Of a DNA stretch of 64,000 nucleotides, positions 16,677 through 25,490 are shown in pieces. Every line of letters begins with the position of its first letter. The stretch's first letter is position 1. The stretch comes from Halopseudomonas salegens (lineage in GTDB: Bacteria > Pseudomonadota > Gammaproteobacteria > Pseudomonadales > Pseudomonadaceae): NCBI RefSeq assembly GCF_900105655.1, contig NZ_LT629787.1, forward strand, positions 2,728,001-2,792,000, written 5' to 3'. Below the pieces are notes generated by a model. That model searched no databases, was not told the origin of the DNA, and was given only the letters and a program-made list of their open reading frames with translations. Made by a program: the position numbers and the translations under genes.

Positions 16677-17828
16677 TCAAACCACGGTCAACAACATATA
16701 GGAGACGGTGAAACGCCCGCTTTCCGGGATATAACACAGGATTTTCTCGCCGCTTTGCAGGCGGCCACTTTTGAACAGCTCGTCAATCATGATGTAAATG
16801 GACGCAGCACCCGTATTGCCCTTTTCCGAGAGGTTACTGAACCAGCGCGACTGATCAATACCAAAGCCGACTATCTGCATGGCCTGATCAAGCTTGTCGC
16901 GGAAATAGTGCGAAGAAAAGTGCGGTACAAAATAATCAATCTGTTCGGCTGCAATAGCGTACTTTTCCTGCAGCACAGGGAGCGTGCGTGAAGCCGTGTA
17001 AGCAATGATATGCTCGTTGAGCTGTTTGACATCCTGCTTGATCGACAAGAAACTTTCGCCGTTGCAAACCGACCGGTCCACCGCCTGCCAGCCCGTAAGC
17101 GAACCATCCGCTTCCTTGCGACCACCGGCATACATGCACACCTTCATTTCATTGGCGTAGGACAGGTTGTCGATCCAGTCAATCCGCAACGCCTGCCCCT
17201 GCGCTGGCTTTTCGGATTGCAACAACACAGCACCGGCGCCATCAGAAAGCATCCAGCGCAAAAAATCCTTTTCAAAGGCAATTTCCGGATTGCTTTCCAG
17301 CGCGGCAATCTTGTGCGCCAGCTCCGGCTCGAAGTTCTCTGCCTTCAACGCGTAGGATGCGGCTTCCGAGGCTGCCGCTACCGCACTTGGATGCTGACCG
17401 GCAGCCACGTTCAACCAGGCATATTTCATTGCCGTCATGCCACTGACGCATACGCCGGAAGCACTGGCCACCTCGCAGGGCGGCGAGCCCAACTCACCGT
17501 GCACCATCGAAGCATGGCCGGGCATGATCTGATCGGGAAGGCTGCTGGCCGCGGCCAGGCAACTGATATCGTTCAAAGCAAAACCTTCGTCAGCCAGACG
17601 GCGAATTGCTTCAGCGCACAGTTGCGCATTGGTGTAGTTATGCTTGCCGGTGACCGGATCAATCGCGTAATAACGCGTCTTGATCTGATTGCTGCGCAAA
17701 ATCATCTTGCGCGAGCGCGAAGGACGCTCACCCACCTGGCCAAGAACGCGCTCCATGCTGTCGTTATCGACCGGGGCATTGGGCAAGAAACTGGCTGTAC
17801 GCGTGATATAAACAGATTGAGCTGACAT
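16677..17828 (-). CDS. darB: KAS III-like condensing enzyme of the DarB type
   Basis: This 383-residue protein starts at MSAQSVYITRTASFLPN; the ATG at 17828 fits family N-termini, whereas the upstream extension (22 residues) overlaps the previous gene and looks non-coding. The KAS III triad is intact: Cys127 in ASASGVCVSGM, His in YFVPHFSSHYF, Asn in LSEKGNTGAAS. DarB enzymes condense two acyl-thioester-derived chains to make the ring of dialkylresorcinols and related cyclohexanediones. It lies directly after the DarA-like gene, as in known DAR loci. The acyl partners may come from the adjacent ACP/KS genes or from fatty-acid metabolism. Confidence 0.82.
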   Translation of the reverse strand: MSAQSVYITRTASFLPNAPVDNDSMERVLGQVGERPSRSRKMILRSNQIKTRYYAIDPVTGKHNYTNAQLCAEAIRRLADEGFALNDISCLAAASSLPDQIMPGHASMVHGELGSPPCEVASASGVCVSGMTAMKYAWLNVAAGQHPSAVAAASEAASYALKAENFEPELAHKIAALESNPEIAFEKDFLRWMLSDGAGAVLLQSEKPAQGQALRIDWIDNLSYANEMKVCMYAGGRKEADGSLTGWQAVDRSVCNGESFLSIKQDVKQLNEHIIAYTASRTLPVLQEKYAIAAEQIDYFVPHFSSHYFRDKLDQAMQIVGFGIDQSRWFSNLSEKGNTGAASIYIMIDELFKSGRLQSGEKILCYIPESGRFTVSYMLLTVV

Positions 17829-17850
17829 TATTGCAACAAGTCCTGATGTA

Positions 17851-18789
17851 TTAATCGCCGGTGGGCCCGGCATAATAAGCCTTCTGCCGGGCAATACGTT
17901 TTTTCAACAACGGTGAAAACAGGAGTTTCAGAATCGCCGTTATCGGCACCACAGTTACAATCATCAGCAGCAGGAACACCGTGTAGAGTGCTGCGAGAGG
18001 CTTGCGGATCCAGCTGTCCGGTGTACCGCAGGCCAAAAACAATTTGCCCCACAGGTAGAAGCTGCGGGTAGCAATTTTTTCGCTGAGTATCAGCTTGTCA
18101 TTGACCGGGGCCGATCCCAGCCCCTGCAGCACGTCGACATCCAGCGCTTGCGTGCCCGTCAGCCGTTGGCGCAGTGCCTCGCCAAAGCGCTGGGCACCCT
18201 CGACGTCGCGGTCTGACACACCGGCCGGCGGCACCAGCCCAAACCAGTGGGGACCCTTGCGACCAGTGAGCACCCACAACGGGGTGGCAAAAAAACTGGC
18301 AATACTGCCAGCCGCATCCACCAGTACTATATTGCCGACCAGTTTGGCACCCAGTTTGTGTAGATGCGCCTTCACCTTTTCCTGTGCCTGCAGCCACATA
18401 TTGCGGCAGGCGATCACGGTAACCACCGGCGTATCGGCCAAGAGTGTCGCAGCCAGATCGGATTGCAAAAATGAAGACACCGGAATCGAAGGCGCCAGAT
18501 ACCAGACCTGATAGGCAAGAATCACCAGATCGTAATCTGCCTGCAAACCTTCAGTCTGCATATCCAGCGCACAGGGAACCTGATGCGCTGACTCGGGAAA
18601 GGTGTTGATAAATTGCAGAAACGGCCAGGGAAAAGGAAAAGCCTCTACCGGCTTGATGGGCAAAAAATCCACCTGCACGGCTTCATCATTCAGCAAGGGA
18701 GTCGCTACTGAACGTGCCACACGATCGATTTGACCGGTCTGTGAGTAGTGAATGACCAGCACGCGTTTTTTTGTATTCGAATCCTGCAA
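17851..18789 (-). CDS. darA: DarA-like dialkylresorcinol-forming enzyme, membrane-anchored
   Basis: This 312-residue protein begins with a flavodoxin-like strand-loop (VLVIHYSQTGQIDRVA), suggesting flavin binding, followed by a Rossmann-like region with VILAYQVWYLAPSIPV. The C-terminus (from about 270: LAALYTVFLLLMIVTVVPIT) is a membrane helix ending in a Lys/Arg-rich tail. It matches the family annotated as dialkylresorcinol condensing enzyme (DarA), which is thought to aromatise the ring made by DarB. The likely start is TTG at 18789, with AGAGG upstream; an internal GTG at Val10 is an alternative. It precedes the DarB-like gene by 22 bases, heading the minus-strand arm. Confidence 0.78.
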   Translation of the reverse strand: MQDSNTKKRVLVIHYSQTGQIDRVARSVATPLLNDEAVQVDFLPIKPVEAFPFPWPFLQFINTFPESAHQVPCALDMQTEGLQADYDLVILAYQVWYLAPSIPVSSFLQSDLAATLLADTPVVTVIACRNMWLQAQEKVKAHLHKLGAKLVGNIVLVDAAGSIASFFATPLWVLTGRKGPHWFGLVPPAGVSDRDVEGAQRFGEALRQRLTGTQALDVDVLQGLGSAPVNDKLILSEKIATRSFYLWGKLFLACGTPDSWIRKPLAALYTVFLLLMIVTVVPITAILKLLFSPLLKKRIARQKAYYAGPTGD

Positions 18790-18891
18790 ACCTTACCTCT
18801 CCACACATCGCGCCTGCCGATGAATATCGTGCGAGAGCCATGCTAAACTGCGCGAAAGTTTATCATAGCTTGGCAAACTGACGGTAACAGC

Positions 18892-19350
18892 ATGCAACAT
18901 TCAGGACAGTGGCGTAGCACTTTATTGGCGAGCCTGACGGGCATCGCTGCCATGCTGGCCTGCGTATCGGTCGCAGCCAGCCCCCTTTGCCTGCTGATCA
19001 CTGACAACCGCTCGCCGGCACTGCCCCTGTACCTGGCCGTCTATCCAGCCAGCGCTGAAGACTGGGGCAATGAGCCGCACCTGCTTCTGCAGGACATCCT
19101 GCCAGAGACGGACACCGTGGAGATCGCGCTGGAGATTCCGCCCGGCGATTACGCCATCCGCGCGTTTGTTGACCTCAATGGCGATGGAGAGCTGAACCTG
19201 AACCACAAGGATCGGCCGACAGAGCCCTTTGCCAGCAGCCTGAGCCACGATCGCAACCGCCGCAGCCAACGCTTTGAACATGCCATCATCAGCCTGTCCG
19301 CAGACGAACCCTGCGCAAGACTCAATCTGACTTATCCACGCGGCAGTTAA
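18892..19350 (+). CDS. DUF2141-like exported protein
   Basis: This 152-residue protein has a Sec signal peptide (hydrophobic LLASLTGIAAMLACVSVAAS, cleavage near residue 29). The mature part has the Ig-like DUF2141 pattern, with IPPGDYAIRAFVDLNGDGEL and LNHKDRPTEPF; the DLNGDGEL stretch may bind calcium. DUF2141 proteins are periplasmic, of unknown function, and occur with outer-membrane or carotenoid/polyene pigment genes. It is divergent from the DarA-like gene and overlaps the end of the hotdog gene on the other strand by four bases. It probably serves the periplasmic side of the product pathway. Confidence 0.75.
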   Translation: MQHSGQWRSTLLASLTGIAAMLACVSVAASPLCLLITDNRSPALPLYLAVYPASAEDWGNEPHLLLQDILPETDTVEIALEIPPGDYAIRAFVDLNGDGELNLNHKDRPTEPFASSLSHDRNRRSQRFEHAIISLSADEPCARLNLTYPRGS

Positions 19351-19655
19351 GCCGCAGACATCACAAAAGAGGCGTCCAGGATCTGCACGGTGTCCGCCGC
19401 CTCAATCGGGTGCTCAACACTCACGTGCACACGTGGCCAACGACGGTCATCAATGCTGATCCGGGCTGTTTGATCGGGCAACAGCGGGGCCAGAAACTTG
19501 ACTTTCTTCAACGCCTCAACGCGGCAGTCCGGATAACGGGCCAGTAACGCGGCGTGTACTTTGCCGAGTACCCAGGCACCCGGCACCACCGGCATCCCTG
19601 GGAAGTGACCCTGCACACAGGGTGCATCGGCTTCAACAATAAATGGTTCAGGCAT
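19347..19655 (-). CDS. FabZ/FabA-like hotdog dehydratase
   Basis: This 102-residue single-hotdog protein has the diagnostic VQGHFPGMPVVPGAWVLGKV, with the catalytic-type His in GHFPG. It is shorter than FabZ (about 150 residues) and resembles the ApeI-type dehydratase subunits of aryl-polyene systems, which work as heterodimers with ApeP-type partners. A divergent ApeP-like gene begins 48 bases away. I infer a 3-hydroxyacyl-ACP dehydratase pair for the DAR-like locus. Without a ketoreductase in the locus, its substrate would need to be made elsewhere. Confidence 0.75.
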   Translation of the reverse strand: MPEPFIVEADAPCVQGHFPGMPVVPGAWVLGKVHAALLARYPDCRVEALKKVKFLAPLLPDQTARISIDDRRWPRVHVSVEHPIEAADTVQILDASFVMSAA

Positions 19656-19703
19656 GGGTTATGATTAGCCCCTCAATTAACGACAGCGCTCCGATTGAAC
19701 ACT

Positions 19704-20168
19704 ATGGATACCAGCACATTGTCTGCACCCTTGCCACCGATTGCCGACCTGTTGCCACACAGCGCCCCTATGGTGCTGCTGGATTCTATCACCCAATGGG
19801 ATGAGCAGAATATTCGCTGCCAGGCGCACAGCCACCTGCAGCCCGACAACCCTCTGCGCGATGCCGGCGTGTTGTCGGTATTTGCCGGGGTCGAATATGC
19901 CGCTCAGGCGATGGCAGCGCATGCCCGCTTGCTCAGTCCGGCGGCCGCAGGCGGCCCACCACGCAAGGGCTTTCTCGCCGTCGCCTCAAAACTCAACGCC
20001 AGCGTCGATGTGCTCGACAGCCTCTCCGCGCCCATGCACATCGAGGCGAACATGCTGGCCCACAATGCCGACAGCTCACTCTATGCTTTCAGCCTGACGG
20101 CGGACGGTCAGACATTGCTCACCGGTCAGCTGACGGCCGTTACCGTCAGCGATAACAGCACGGATTGA
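19704..20168 (+). CDS. ApeP-like hotdog dehydratase subunit
   Basis: This 154-residue protein starts MDTSTLSAPLPPIADLLPH; an upstream TTG would add only three residues. The IADLLPHSAPMVLLDSIT segment and the central VFAGVEYAAQAMAAHARLL match the ApeP/FabZ-like hotdog family. The aryl-polyene ApeP in this window (62784-63272) has the corresponding YVPHRGDICLLERL and GIEWLAQAVSAWAG, so the two are distant paralogues. It probably pairs with the small FabZ-like protein encoded divergently at 19347-19655 as the heterodimeric dehydratase of the DAR-like pathway. Confidence 0.78.
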   Translation: MDTSTLSAPLPPIADLLPHSAPMVLLDSITQWDEQNIRCQAHSHLQPDNPLRDAGVLSVFAGVEYAAQAMAAHARLLSPAAAGGPPRKGFLAVASKLNASVDVLDSLSAPMHIEANMLAHNADSSLYAFSLTADGQTLLTGQLTAVTVSDNSTD

Positions 20169-20216
20169 CGCAAAGGCAGGTCGGAAAATCCCCGTTGCCA
20201 TGCCAGCCGGAAAGCG

Positions 20217-20741
20217 TCAGATCTCTTCACAGCTGGTCTCGGCCACCGCAGCCTCCACCTCCGGCAGCGCTACATCGGAAGAAATGAGCGCGCGGACCAG
20301 AGCGAGGCCGGTGGGGGTGGGAGAAATCACCGGGGAACCCCCTTGCGACAATGACTGCGCCTGATCTTCCGTCTGGAGGATGACCGAGGCTGTGTCGCCG
20401 TGCGTCTGCCGATCATTGAGGGTAAAGAAATTGTCGGTGTTTGATGCATACAGTGAAATCGACCAATAACTGTCCGGCACGGGTGAGGAAATTCTTACCG
20501 GCCCTTTTGCAAGGTCAAACGCACAGACCGAGTAGAGCAGGTCCGGGCTCGGTCGAACCACGCCGCGCGAGGAGGCATTCGGGCGCGGCGGATACAGCAT
20601 GGTATTGACGCCCCCCGCCTGATCCTCAACGCTGCGGTGTACGATCGCCATCAAAACATGCGGAAAGGCCTGCACGGCGGCAATATGAATCGTCAACGCA
20701 AGAGCCAGTGTGCCTGCGATCCAGAAGGGCCAGTATTTCAT
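20217..20741 (-). CDS. DUF1254-like membrane-anchored protein
   Basis: This 174-residue protein has an N-terminal hydrophobic helix (about 5-25, YWPFWIAGTLALALTIHIAA). SPDLLYSVCAFDLAKGPVRI, then SPVPDSYWSISLYASNTDNF, is the DUF1254 signature. DUF1254 proteins are exported and usually paired with, or fused to, DUF1214; no function is firmly known. Its start overlaps the stop of the DUF1214 gene (ATGA), so the two are cotranscribed and translationally coupled. It is shorter than typical DUF1254/1214 fusions because the two domains are split here. Confidence 0.8.
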   Translation of the reverse strand: MKYWPFWIAGTLALALTIHIAAVQAFPHVLMAIVHRSVEDQAGGVNTMLYPPRPNASSRGVVRPSPDLLYSVCAFDLAKGPVRISSPVPDSYWSISLYASNTDNFFTLNDRQTHGDTASVILQTEDQAQSLSQGGSPVISPTPTGLALVRALISSDVALPEVEAAVAETSCEEI

Positions 20742-21346
20742 CGGCAGCGCTCCTTCGTCAGGATCGGCAGATCAATGGCGCCCGGCGTCTCGATCACTTG
20801 AGGTTCGGGGTTGTAGAGCCGCAGCGTCAGCGAGAAGGGCGCTCCCTCCCCGGAGTCATGGCCAGTCGGAATGAAGTCACCCTCCTGCGCGTCGGGACCG
20901 AGGGCAAAACGAAACCGCCTGCCCTCCCCCACACCCTGCCAGGAAAGACTGTGCTTGTTTTCAGAGTATTTGTCGTGCCCGTTCGGGATCAGATAATGGT
21001 TGGCGCCATAAGCCGTAATACTCCACCAGCGCGCAGGCAGGGGCGTGCCGGAAACAGCATAGGTGCAATCAGTCTTCAGCGGGGCGCCGTCATCATCCGT
21101 AAAAGCCGTGAAATAAACAGTCTCGCTTTTGGCCAGCGCGAGCAACCCGGCCCGCGCGACGATGGCGCGCGTGTAAGGGGTCGCCGCACTGGAGCCGATG
21201 AGGAGACTGGTCGTCCAGGCCCCGTTCTGAATCATGCCGCCACGCCCGGCAATCGGCGACATAGCGTTGATCACCACCCAGGCGGAGCCAATCCCCAGTA
21301 CGAGCGCAACGAGAAAGGCGGCGGCTAGCTTGCCGATGAGTTTCAC
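20738..21346 (-). CDS. DUF1214 domain protein
   Basis: This 202-residue protein has an N-terminal membrane helix (about 6-28, AAAFLVALVLGIGSAWVVI) and a DUF1214-type domain with PARWWSITAYGANHYLIPN and SLTLRLYNPEPQVIE. The layout matches the small DUF1214 proteins that precede DUF1254 proteins. It is the first gene of the pair. The role is unknown, with an extracytoplasmic location expected from the membrane anchor. Confidence 0.8.
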   Translation of the reverse strand: MKLIGKLAAAFLVALVLGIGSAWVVINAMSPIAGRGGMIQNGAWTTSLLIGSSAATPYTRAIVARAGLLALAKSETVYFTAFTDDDGAPLKTDCTYAVSGTPLPARWWSITAYGANHYLIPNGHDKYSENKHSLSWQGVGEGRRFRFALGPDAQEGDFIPTGHDSGEGAPFSLTLRLYNPEPQVIETPGAIDLPILTKERCR

Positions 21347-21494
21347 CTGCGGGCCCTCCCGAGACAGTTAATTCATCCTGGTGTCAGCATTGACGGAGGC
21401 ACCCATAACGACCCACTGGCCAACTGACGCCATGATCACCAGCGCCTCCAGCGCGGACCTTTGGTACGGAAAGGCCTGCCCGTCTGAAAAAAAC

Positions 21495-22067
21495 CTACCA
21501 GAGATACGGCAAAAACATTTTGCTGTGCTGCAAGTAGTCGCGGTAACTGCTGCCAAAAAAGTCACAGTTCTCGCGTTCTTCCGTGCGGGCCGTCAAATAC
21601 AGCGCCAGTGTGACCAGGAGCGCAACTGCGATGGCGTCGAGCTCTGGTCGCTTGAGCACCAGCCCCCCATTCAACAAGAGCAATGAACTGTACATGGGAT
21701 GGCGGATATACGCATAGATACCCCGGGTCACCAGGGTGCTGGTATTTTCAAAGCGGAAATTCTCTTCTGCCTGCCGCCGAGCACTGGTACCGCCATAACA
21801 ACGCAACCCATACACGCCGCCGATCAACAGGCCCAGCGCGGACAACATCAACAACAATGACAGTATTTGCGAGATCGAGGTTATATCGTGATGCCACAAC
21901 TGCAGGGCGTTGAGGAACAGCCAGAGGATACCCGCAAAGGCAAAAAACCGGTAAAACCCGTGGCAACCTGGATTGACTAATTGCCGCCGGCACACCCAGG
22001 CCAGCACAGAGCCAAGGACGATAAAGAGCGGCAAAATGGCCGCCTGCAAATTAATCGCTACAGCCAT
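21495..22067 (-). CDS. ICMT/PEMT-family integral membrane methyltransferase
   Basis: This 190-residue membrane protein has about five hydrophobic helices. The motif RGIYAYIRHPMYSSLLLLNG is the SAM-binding RHPxY signature of isoprenylcysteine carboxyl methyltransferase-like and phospholipid-type methyltransferases. Bacterial members methylate lipids or other small molecules, mostly of unknown identity. It is a single gene on the minus strand between the DUF1214 pair and guaA. Association with the DAR-like product is possible but not shown. Confidence 0.82.
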   Translation of the reverse strand: MAVAINLQAAILPLFIVLGSVLAWVCRRQLVNPGCHGFYRFFAFAGILWLFLNALQLWHHDITSISQILSLLLMLSALGLLIGGVYGLRCYGGTSARRQAEENFRFENTSTLVTRGIYAYIRHPMYSSLLLLNGGLVLKRPELDAIAVALLVTLALYLTARTEERENCDFFGSSYRDYLQHSKMFLPYLW

Positions 22068-22158
22068 ATCAGCAACCCCAGGACCTGAGCGTCAATGGTG
22101 AACCAATACCACCAGCAGCCACGCTGCATTTTTTTATCATTCTGGCTTGGTCTCGATA

Positions 22159-22180
22159 AAGCCCGCAATGACGCGGGCTT
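22159..22180 (-). terminator. Hairpin after guaA
   Basis: AAGCCCGC / GCGGGCTT, an 8-base perfect inverted repeat with a 6-base loop, lies about 50 bases beyond the guaA stop codon. On the minus strand the hairpin is followed by TATCGAG, so the T-tract is weak. It is placed as expected for the end of the guaB-guaA transcript. Confidence 0.55.
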
Positions 22181-22226
22181 CGGTGCATCCCATGCAATCA
22201 ACTGCCTGACAGCACCAGGCGTGGGA

Positions 22227-23804
22227 TCACTCCCACTCAATAGTAGCCGGCGGTTTGGAGGAGATATCGTAGGTCACCCGTGACACACCGGTGATTTCAT
22301 TGATGATGCGGTTGGATACCGTTTCCAGGAAATCATAGGGCAGATGCGCCCAGCGTGCGGTCATGAAGTCGATGGTTTCCACCGCGCGCAGGGCAATCAC
22401 CCATTCATAGCGGCGGCCGTCACCCACTACACCGACCGACTTGACTGGCAGGAAGACCGCAAAGGCCTGGCTGACTTTCTGGTACAGATCAGCCTTGCGC
22501 AACTCTTCGATAAAAATGTAATCGGCGCGGCGCAGGATATCGGCGTAATCCTTGCGCACTTCGGCAAGGATGCGCACACCCAGGCCCGGACCCGGGAACG
22601 GGTGACGGTAGACCATGTCATAAGGCAAACCCAGTTCCAGACCGATCTTGCGCACCTCATCCTTGAACAACTCGCGCAGCGGCTCGACCAGTTCGAACTG
22701 CATATCATCCGGCAGGCCACCGACGTTATGGTGCGACTTGATCACATGCGCCTTGCCGGTCTTGGCACCGGCCGACTCGATCACATCGGGGTAAATAGTG
22801 CCCTGAGCCAGGTACTTGATGCCCTGCAGCTTGGTCGCTTCCTCATCGAAGACTTCGATAAAGGTGCGGCCGATGATTTTGCGTTTCTCTTCCGGATCGG
22901 TCACGCCCAACAGGCGTGAAAGGAACTTGTCTTCGACATTGACGCGAATCACCTTGACACCCATGTTCTCGGCAAACATGGCCATCACCTGCTCACCCTC
23001 ATGCAGGCGCAGCAGGCCATTATCGACAAACACACAGGTCAGCTGGTCGCCGATGGCCTGGTGCAACAGGGCCGCCACTACTGAAGAGTCGACACCGCCG
23101 GACAGGCCGAGCAAGACCTTGGCATCACCGACCTGGGCACGCACGTTGGCAATCGCATCCTCAACAATATTGGCGGGCGTCCAGAGCGCTTCACAACCAC
23201 AGAGTTCATGGATGAATCGCTTGAGAATCCGCAGACCCTGCTTGGTGTGGGTGACTTCCGGGTGGAATTGCACACCGTAGAAATGGCGCGTTTCATCACC
23301 CATGGCGGCAATCGGACAGCTCGGTGTGCTGGCCAGAATATGGAAGGCCGGCGGCAGCTCGATCACCTTGTCCCCATGGCTCATCCACACATCAAGGCTG
23401 AACACACCATCATCATCGATATGGTCTTCAATGCCGGCGAGGAAGTCGCTTTTGCCGACCACATCCACGCGGGCATAGCCGAACTCCTGCTTGTCCGAGC
23501 CCTGCACCTTGCCACCCAGTTGCTCAGCCATGGTCTGCATGCCGTAACAGATGCCCAGTACCGGAACGCCCAGTTCAAACACCAGTTGTGGCGCACGCGG
23601 GCTGTCAGCCAGGGTCACTGATTCCGGCCCACCGGCCAGAATGATGCCTTTGGCGGCAAAATCAGTGATCGCACGCGGCTCGACATCCCAGGGATAAATT
23701 TCGCAGTACACGCCAATCTCGCGTACGCGGCGGGCAATCAGCTGGGTGTACTGGGAGCCGAAATCGAGGATCAGGATGCGATGAGCGTGAATGTCATGGG
23801 ACAT
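22227..23804 (-). CDS. guaA: GMP synthase (glutamine-hydrolysing)
   Basis: This 525-residue enzyme converts XMP to GMP with glutamine and ATP, the last step of guanine nucleotide synthesis. The class I amidotransferase domain (1-200) has Cys86 in GICYGMQ and the His/Glu pair in GVQFHPEV. The ATP pyrophosphatase domain has the PP-loop [16 protein letters not shown], and the C-terminal dimerisation domain follows. The length equals that of typical GuaA. It follows guaB on the same strand, separated by 122 bases. Confidence 0.98.
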   Translation of the reverse strand: MSHDIHAHRILILDFGSQYTQLIARRVREIGVYCEIYPWDVEPRAITDFAAKGIILAGGPESVTLADSPRAPQLVFELGVPVLGICYGMQTMAEQLGGKVQGSDKQEFGYARVDVVGKSDFLAGIEDHIDDDGVFSLDVWMSHGDKVIELPPAFHILASTPSCPIAAMGDETRHFYGVQFHPEVTHTKQGLRILKRFIHELCGCEALWTPANIVEDAIANVRAQVGDAKVLLGLSGGVDSSVVAALLHQAIGDQLTCVFVDNGLLRLHEGEQVMAMFAENMGVKVIRVNVEDKFLSRLLGVTDPEEKRKIIGRTFIEVFDEEATKLQGIKYLAQGTIYPDVIESAGAKTGKAHVIKSHHNVGGLPDDMQFELVEPLRELFKDEVRKIGLELGLPYDMVYRHPFPGPGLGVRILAEVRKDYADILRRADYIFIEELRKADLYQKVSQAFAVFLPVKSVGVVGDGRRYEWVIALRAVETIDFMTARWAHLPYDFLETVSNRIINEITGVSRVTYDISSKPPATIEWE

Positions 23805-23926
23805 GGGGGTTCCTCAGAAAAGAAATAAGGCTGAACGCCGAAAGCTACAGGCTGGAAGGTTTGGCTCCGCGCATGCAGAGCGCTCAACCGTCCAGCTTTC
23901 AGTCTCAGGCATTCAGCGACCGAGCC

Positions 23927-25399
23927 TCAACCGACGCGGTAGTTGGGTGCTTCCTTGGTGATCTGCACATCATGCACGTGGGATTCGCTCATGCCGGCGC
24001 CGGTAATACGCACAAACTGTGGCTTGCTGCGCATCTCATCCATGTCGGCACTGCCGGTATAACCCATGGCTGCACGCAACCCGCCCATCAACTGATGAAT
24101 AATCGCGGACAGCGGCCCCTTGTAGGGGACCCGGCCTTCAATCCCTTCCGGCACCAGCTTTTCCGCACCGGCACTGGAATCCTGAAAATAACGGTCAGCC
24201 GAACCGCCACCGGCATTCGACATGGCACCCAGTGAACCCATCCCGCGATAGGCCTTGTAGGAGCGACCCTGAAACAGTTCGACCTCACCCGGCGCCTCTT
24301 CGGTACCGGCAAACATCGACCCCATCATCACCACGTATGCACCAGCGGCAATGGCTTTGGCCAGATCACCGGAAAAACGGATACCCCCATCCGCGATCAA
24401 GGGGACGCCCGTGCCTTCCAGCGCTGCCGCTACATTGGCAATCGCGGAAATCTGCGGCACACCAACACCGGCAACAACCCGTGTCGTACAGATAGAACCG
24501 GGGCCAATACCGACCTTGACGCCATCAGCGCCAGCAGCGACCAGGGCCATGGCTGCGTCACCGGTGGCAATATTGCCGCCAATGATCTGAATGTCAGGGA
24601 AATTCTCTTTCGCCCAGCGCACGCGATCGATCACACCCTTGGAATGGCCGTGAGCGGTATCGACGATAATCACGTCAACGCCGGCGGCGGCCAGTGCGGC
24701 AACCCGTGCTTCGGTTTCGGCACCCGTGCCCACGGCAGCACCGACGCGCAGGCGGCCCTGGTCGTCCTTGCTGGCATAGGGATAGGCGCGAGCTTTTTCA
24801 ATGTCGTTAACCGTCATCATCCCGCGCAAGCGGAAGGCCTCATCGATAATCAGTACGCGTTCGATGCGATGCTTGTGCAGCAACTTGCGCACTTCCTGCA
24901 TGTCGGCGCCTTCCTTGACCGTGACCAGGCGCTCTTTCGGCGTCATCACATCGCGCACACGGGCGTCCATGTTGGTTTCGAAGCGCACATCACGGGACGT
25001 TACTATGCCGACCAGGTGACCGTTGTACATCACCGGCACACCAGAGATATTGTTTTGACGGGTCACATCGAACAGCTCACCGACGGTGGCATCGGCTTCA
25101 ATGGTGATCGGATCACGCACCACGCCGGACTCGTAACGCTTGACCTTGCGCACTTCGGCCGCCTGCTGGTCAATGGTCATGTTCTTGTGAATAATGCCCA
25201 TGCCGCCTTCTTGCGCCATGGTGATGGCCAGACGGGCTTCGGTTACCGTGTCCATCGCTGCCGAGAGCAGGGGCATGCTCAGCTCGATGTTGCGGGTCAG
25301 GCGGGTTTTCAGGCTGACCTGATTCGGCAGCACCTCGGAATAACCGGGTACCAGCAGGACATCATCAAAGGTAAGGGCTTCTTGGCTAATACGCAGCAT
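23927..25399 (-). CDS. guaB: Inosine-5'-monophosphate dehydrogenase
   Basis: This 490-residue enzyme oxidises IMP to XMP with NAD. The TIM barrel carries Cys304 in [13 protein letters not shown], preceded by DTAHGHSKG, and the flap region has SLGAMSN. Two CBS domains are inserted at about 94-205 ([36 protein letters not shown]). The size is standard. It is the first gene of the guaB-guaA unit and has a good sigma-70 promoter at 25436-25464. Confidence 0.98.
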   Translation of the reverse strand: MLRISQEALTFDDVLLVPGYSEVLPNQVSLKTRLTRNIELSMPLLSAAMDTVTEARLAITMAQEGGMGIIHKNMTIDQQAAEVRKVKRYESGVVRDPITIEADATVGELFDVTRQNNISGVPVMYNGHLVGIVTSRDVRFETNMDARVRDVMTPKERLVTVKEGADMQEVRKLLHKHRIERVLIIDEAFRLRGMMTVNDIEKARAYPYASKDDQGRLRVGAAVGTGAETEARVAALAAAGVDVIIVDTAHGHSKGVIDRVRWAKENFPDIQIIGGNIATGDAAMALVAAGADGVKVGIGPGSICTTRVVAGVGVPQISAIANVAAALEGTGVPLIADGGIRFSGDLAKAIAAGAYVVMMGSMFAGTEEAPGEVELFQGRSYKAYRGMGSLGAMSNAGGGSADRYFQDSSAGAEKLVPEGIEGRVPYKGPLSAIIHQLMGGLRAAMGYTGSADMDEMRSKPQFVRITGAGMSESHVHDVQITKEAPNYRVG

Positions 25400-25435
25400 C
25401 GCAGGGGCTCCCGAGCGGGAAAATGGAAGCGCGTC

Positions 25436-25464
25436 ATTATACCTGCCAGCGGCTGCGCACTCAA
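25436..25464 (-). promoter_or_regulatory. Sigma-70 promoter of guaB
   Basis: On the minus strand, TTGAGT (25459-25464) is followed by a 17-base spacer and TATAAT (25436-25441), about 35 bases before the guaB ATG. Spacing and both hexamers fit a housekeeping promoter well. Confidence 0.65.
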
Positions 25465-25490
25465 TCGGATTCGGGTGTTAACATAGGCAA

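Noticed and set aside
24644..25486. 280-codon frame opposite guaB
   Set aside because: Antisense shadow of guaB, His/Gly-rich as such frames usually are.
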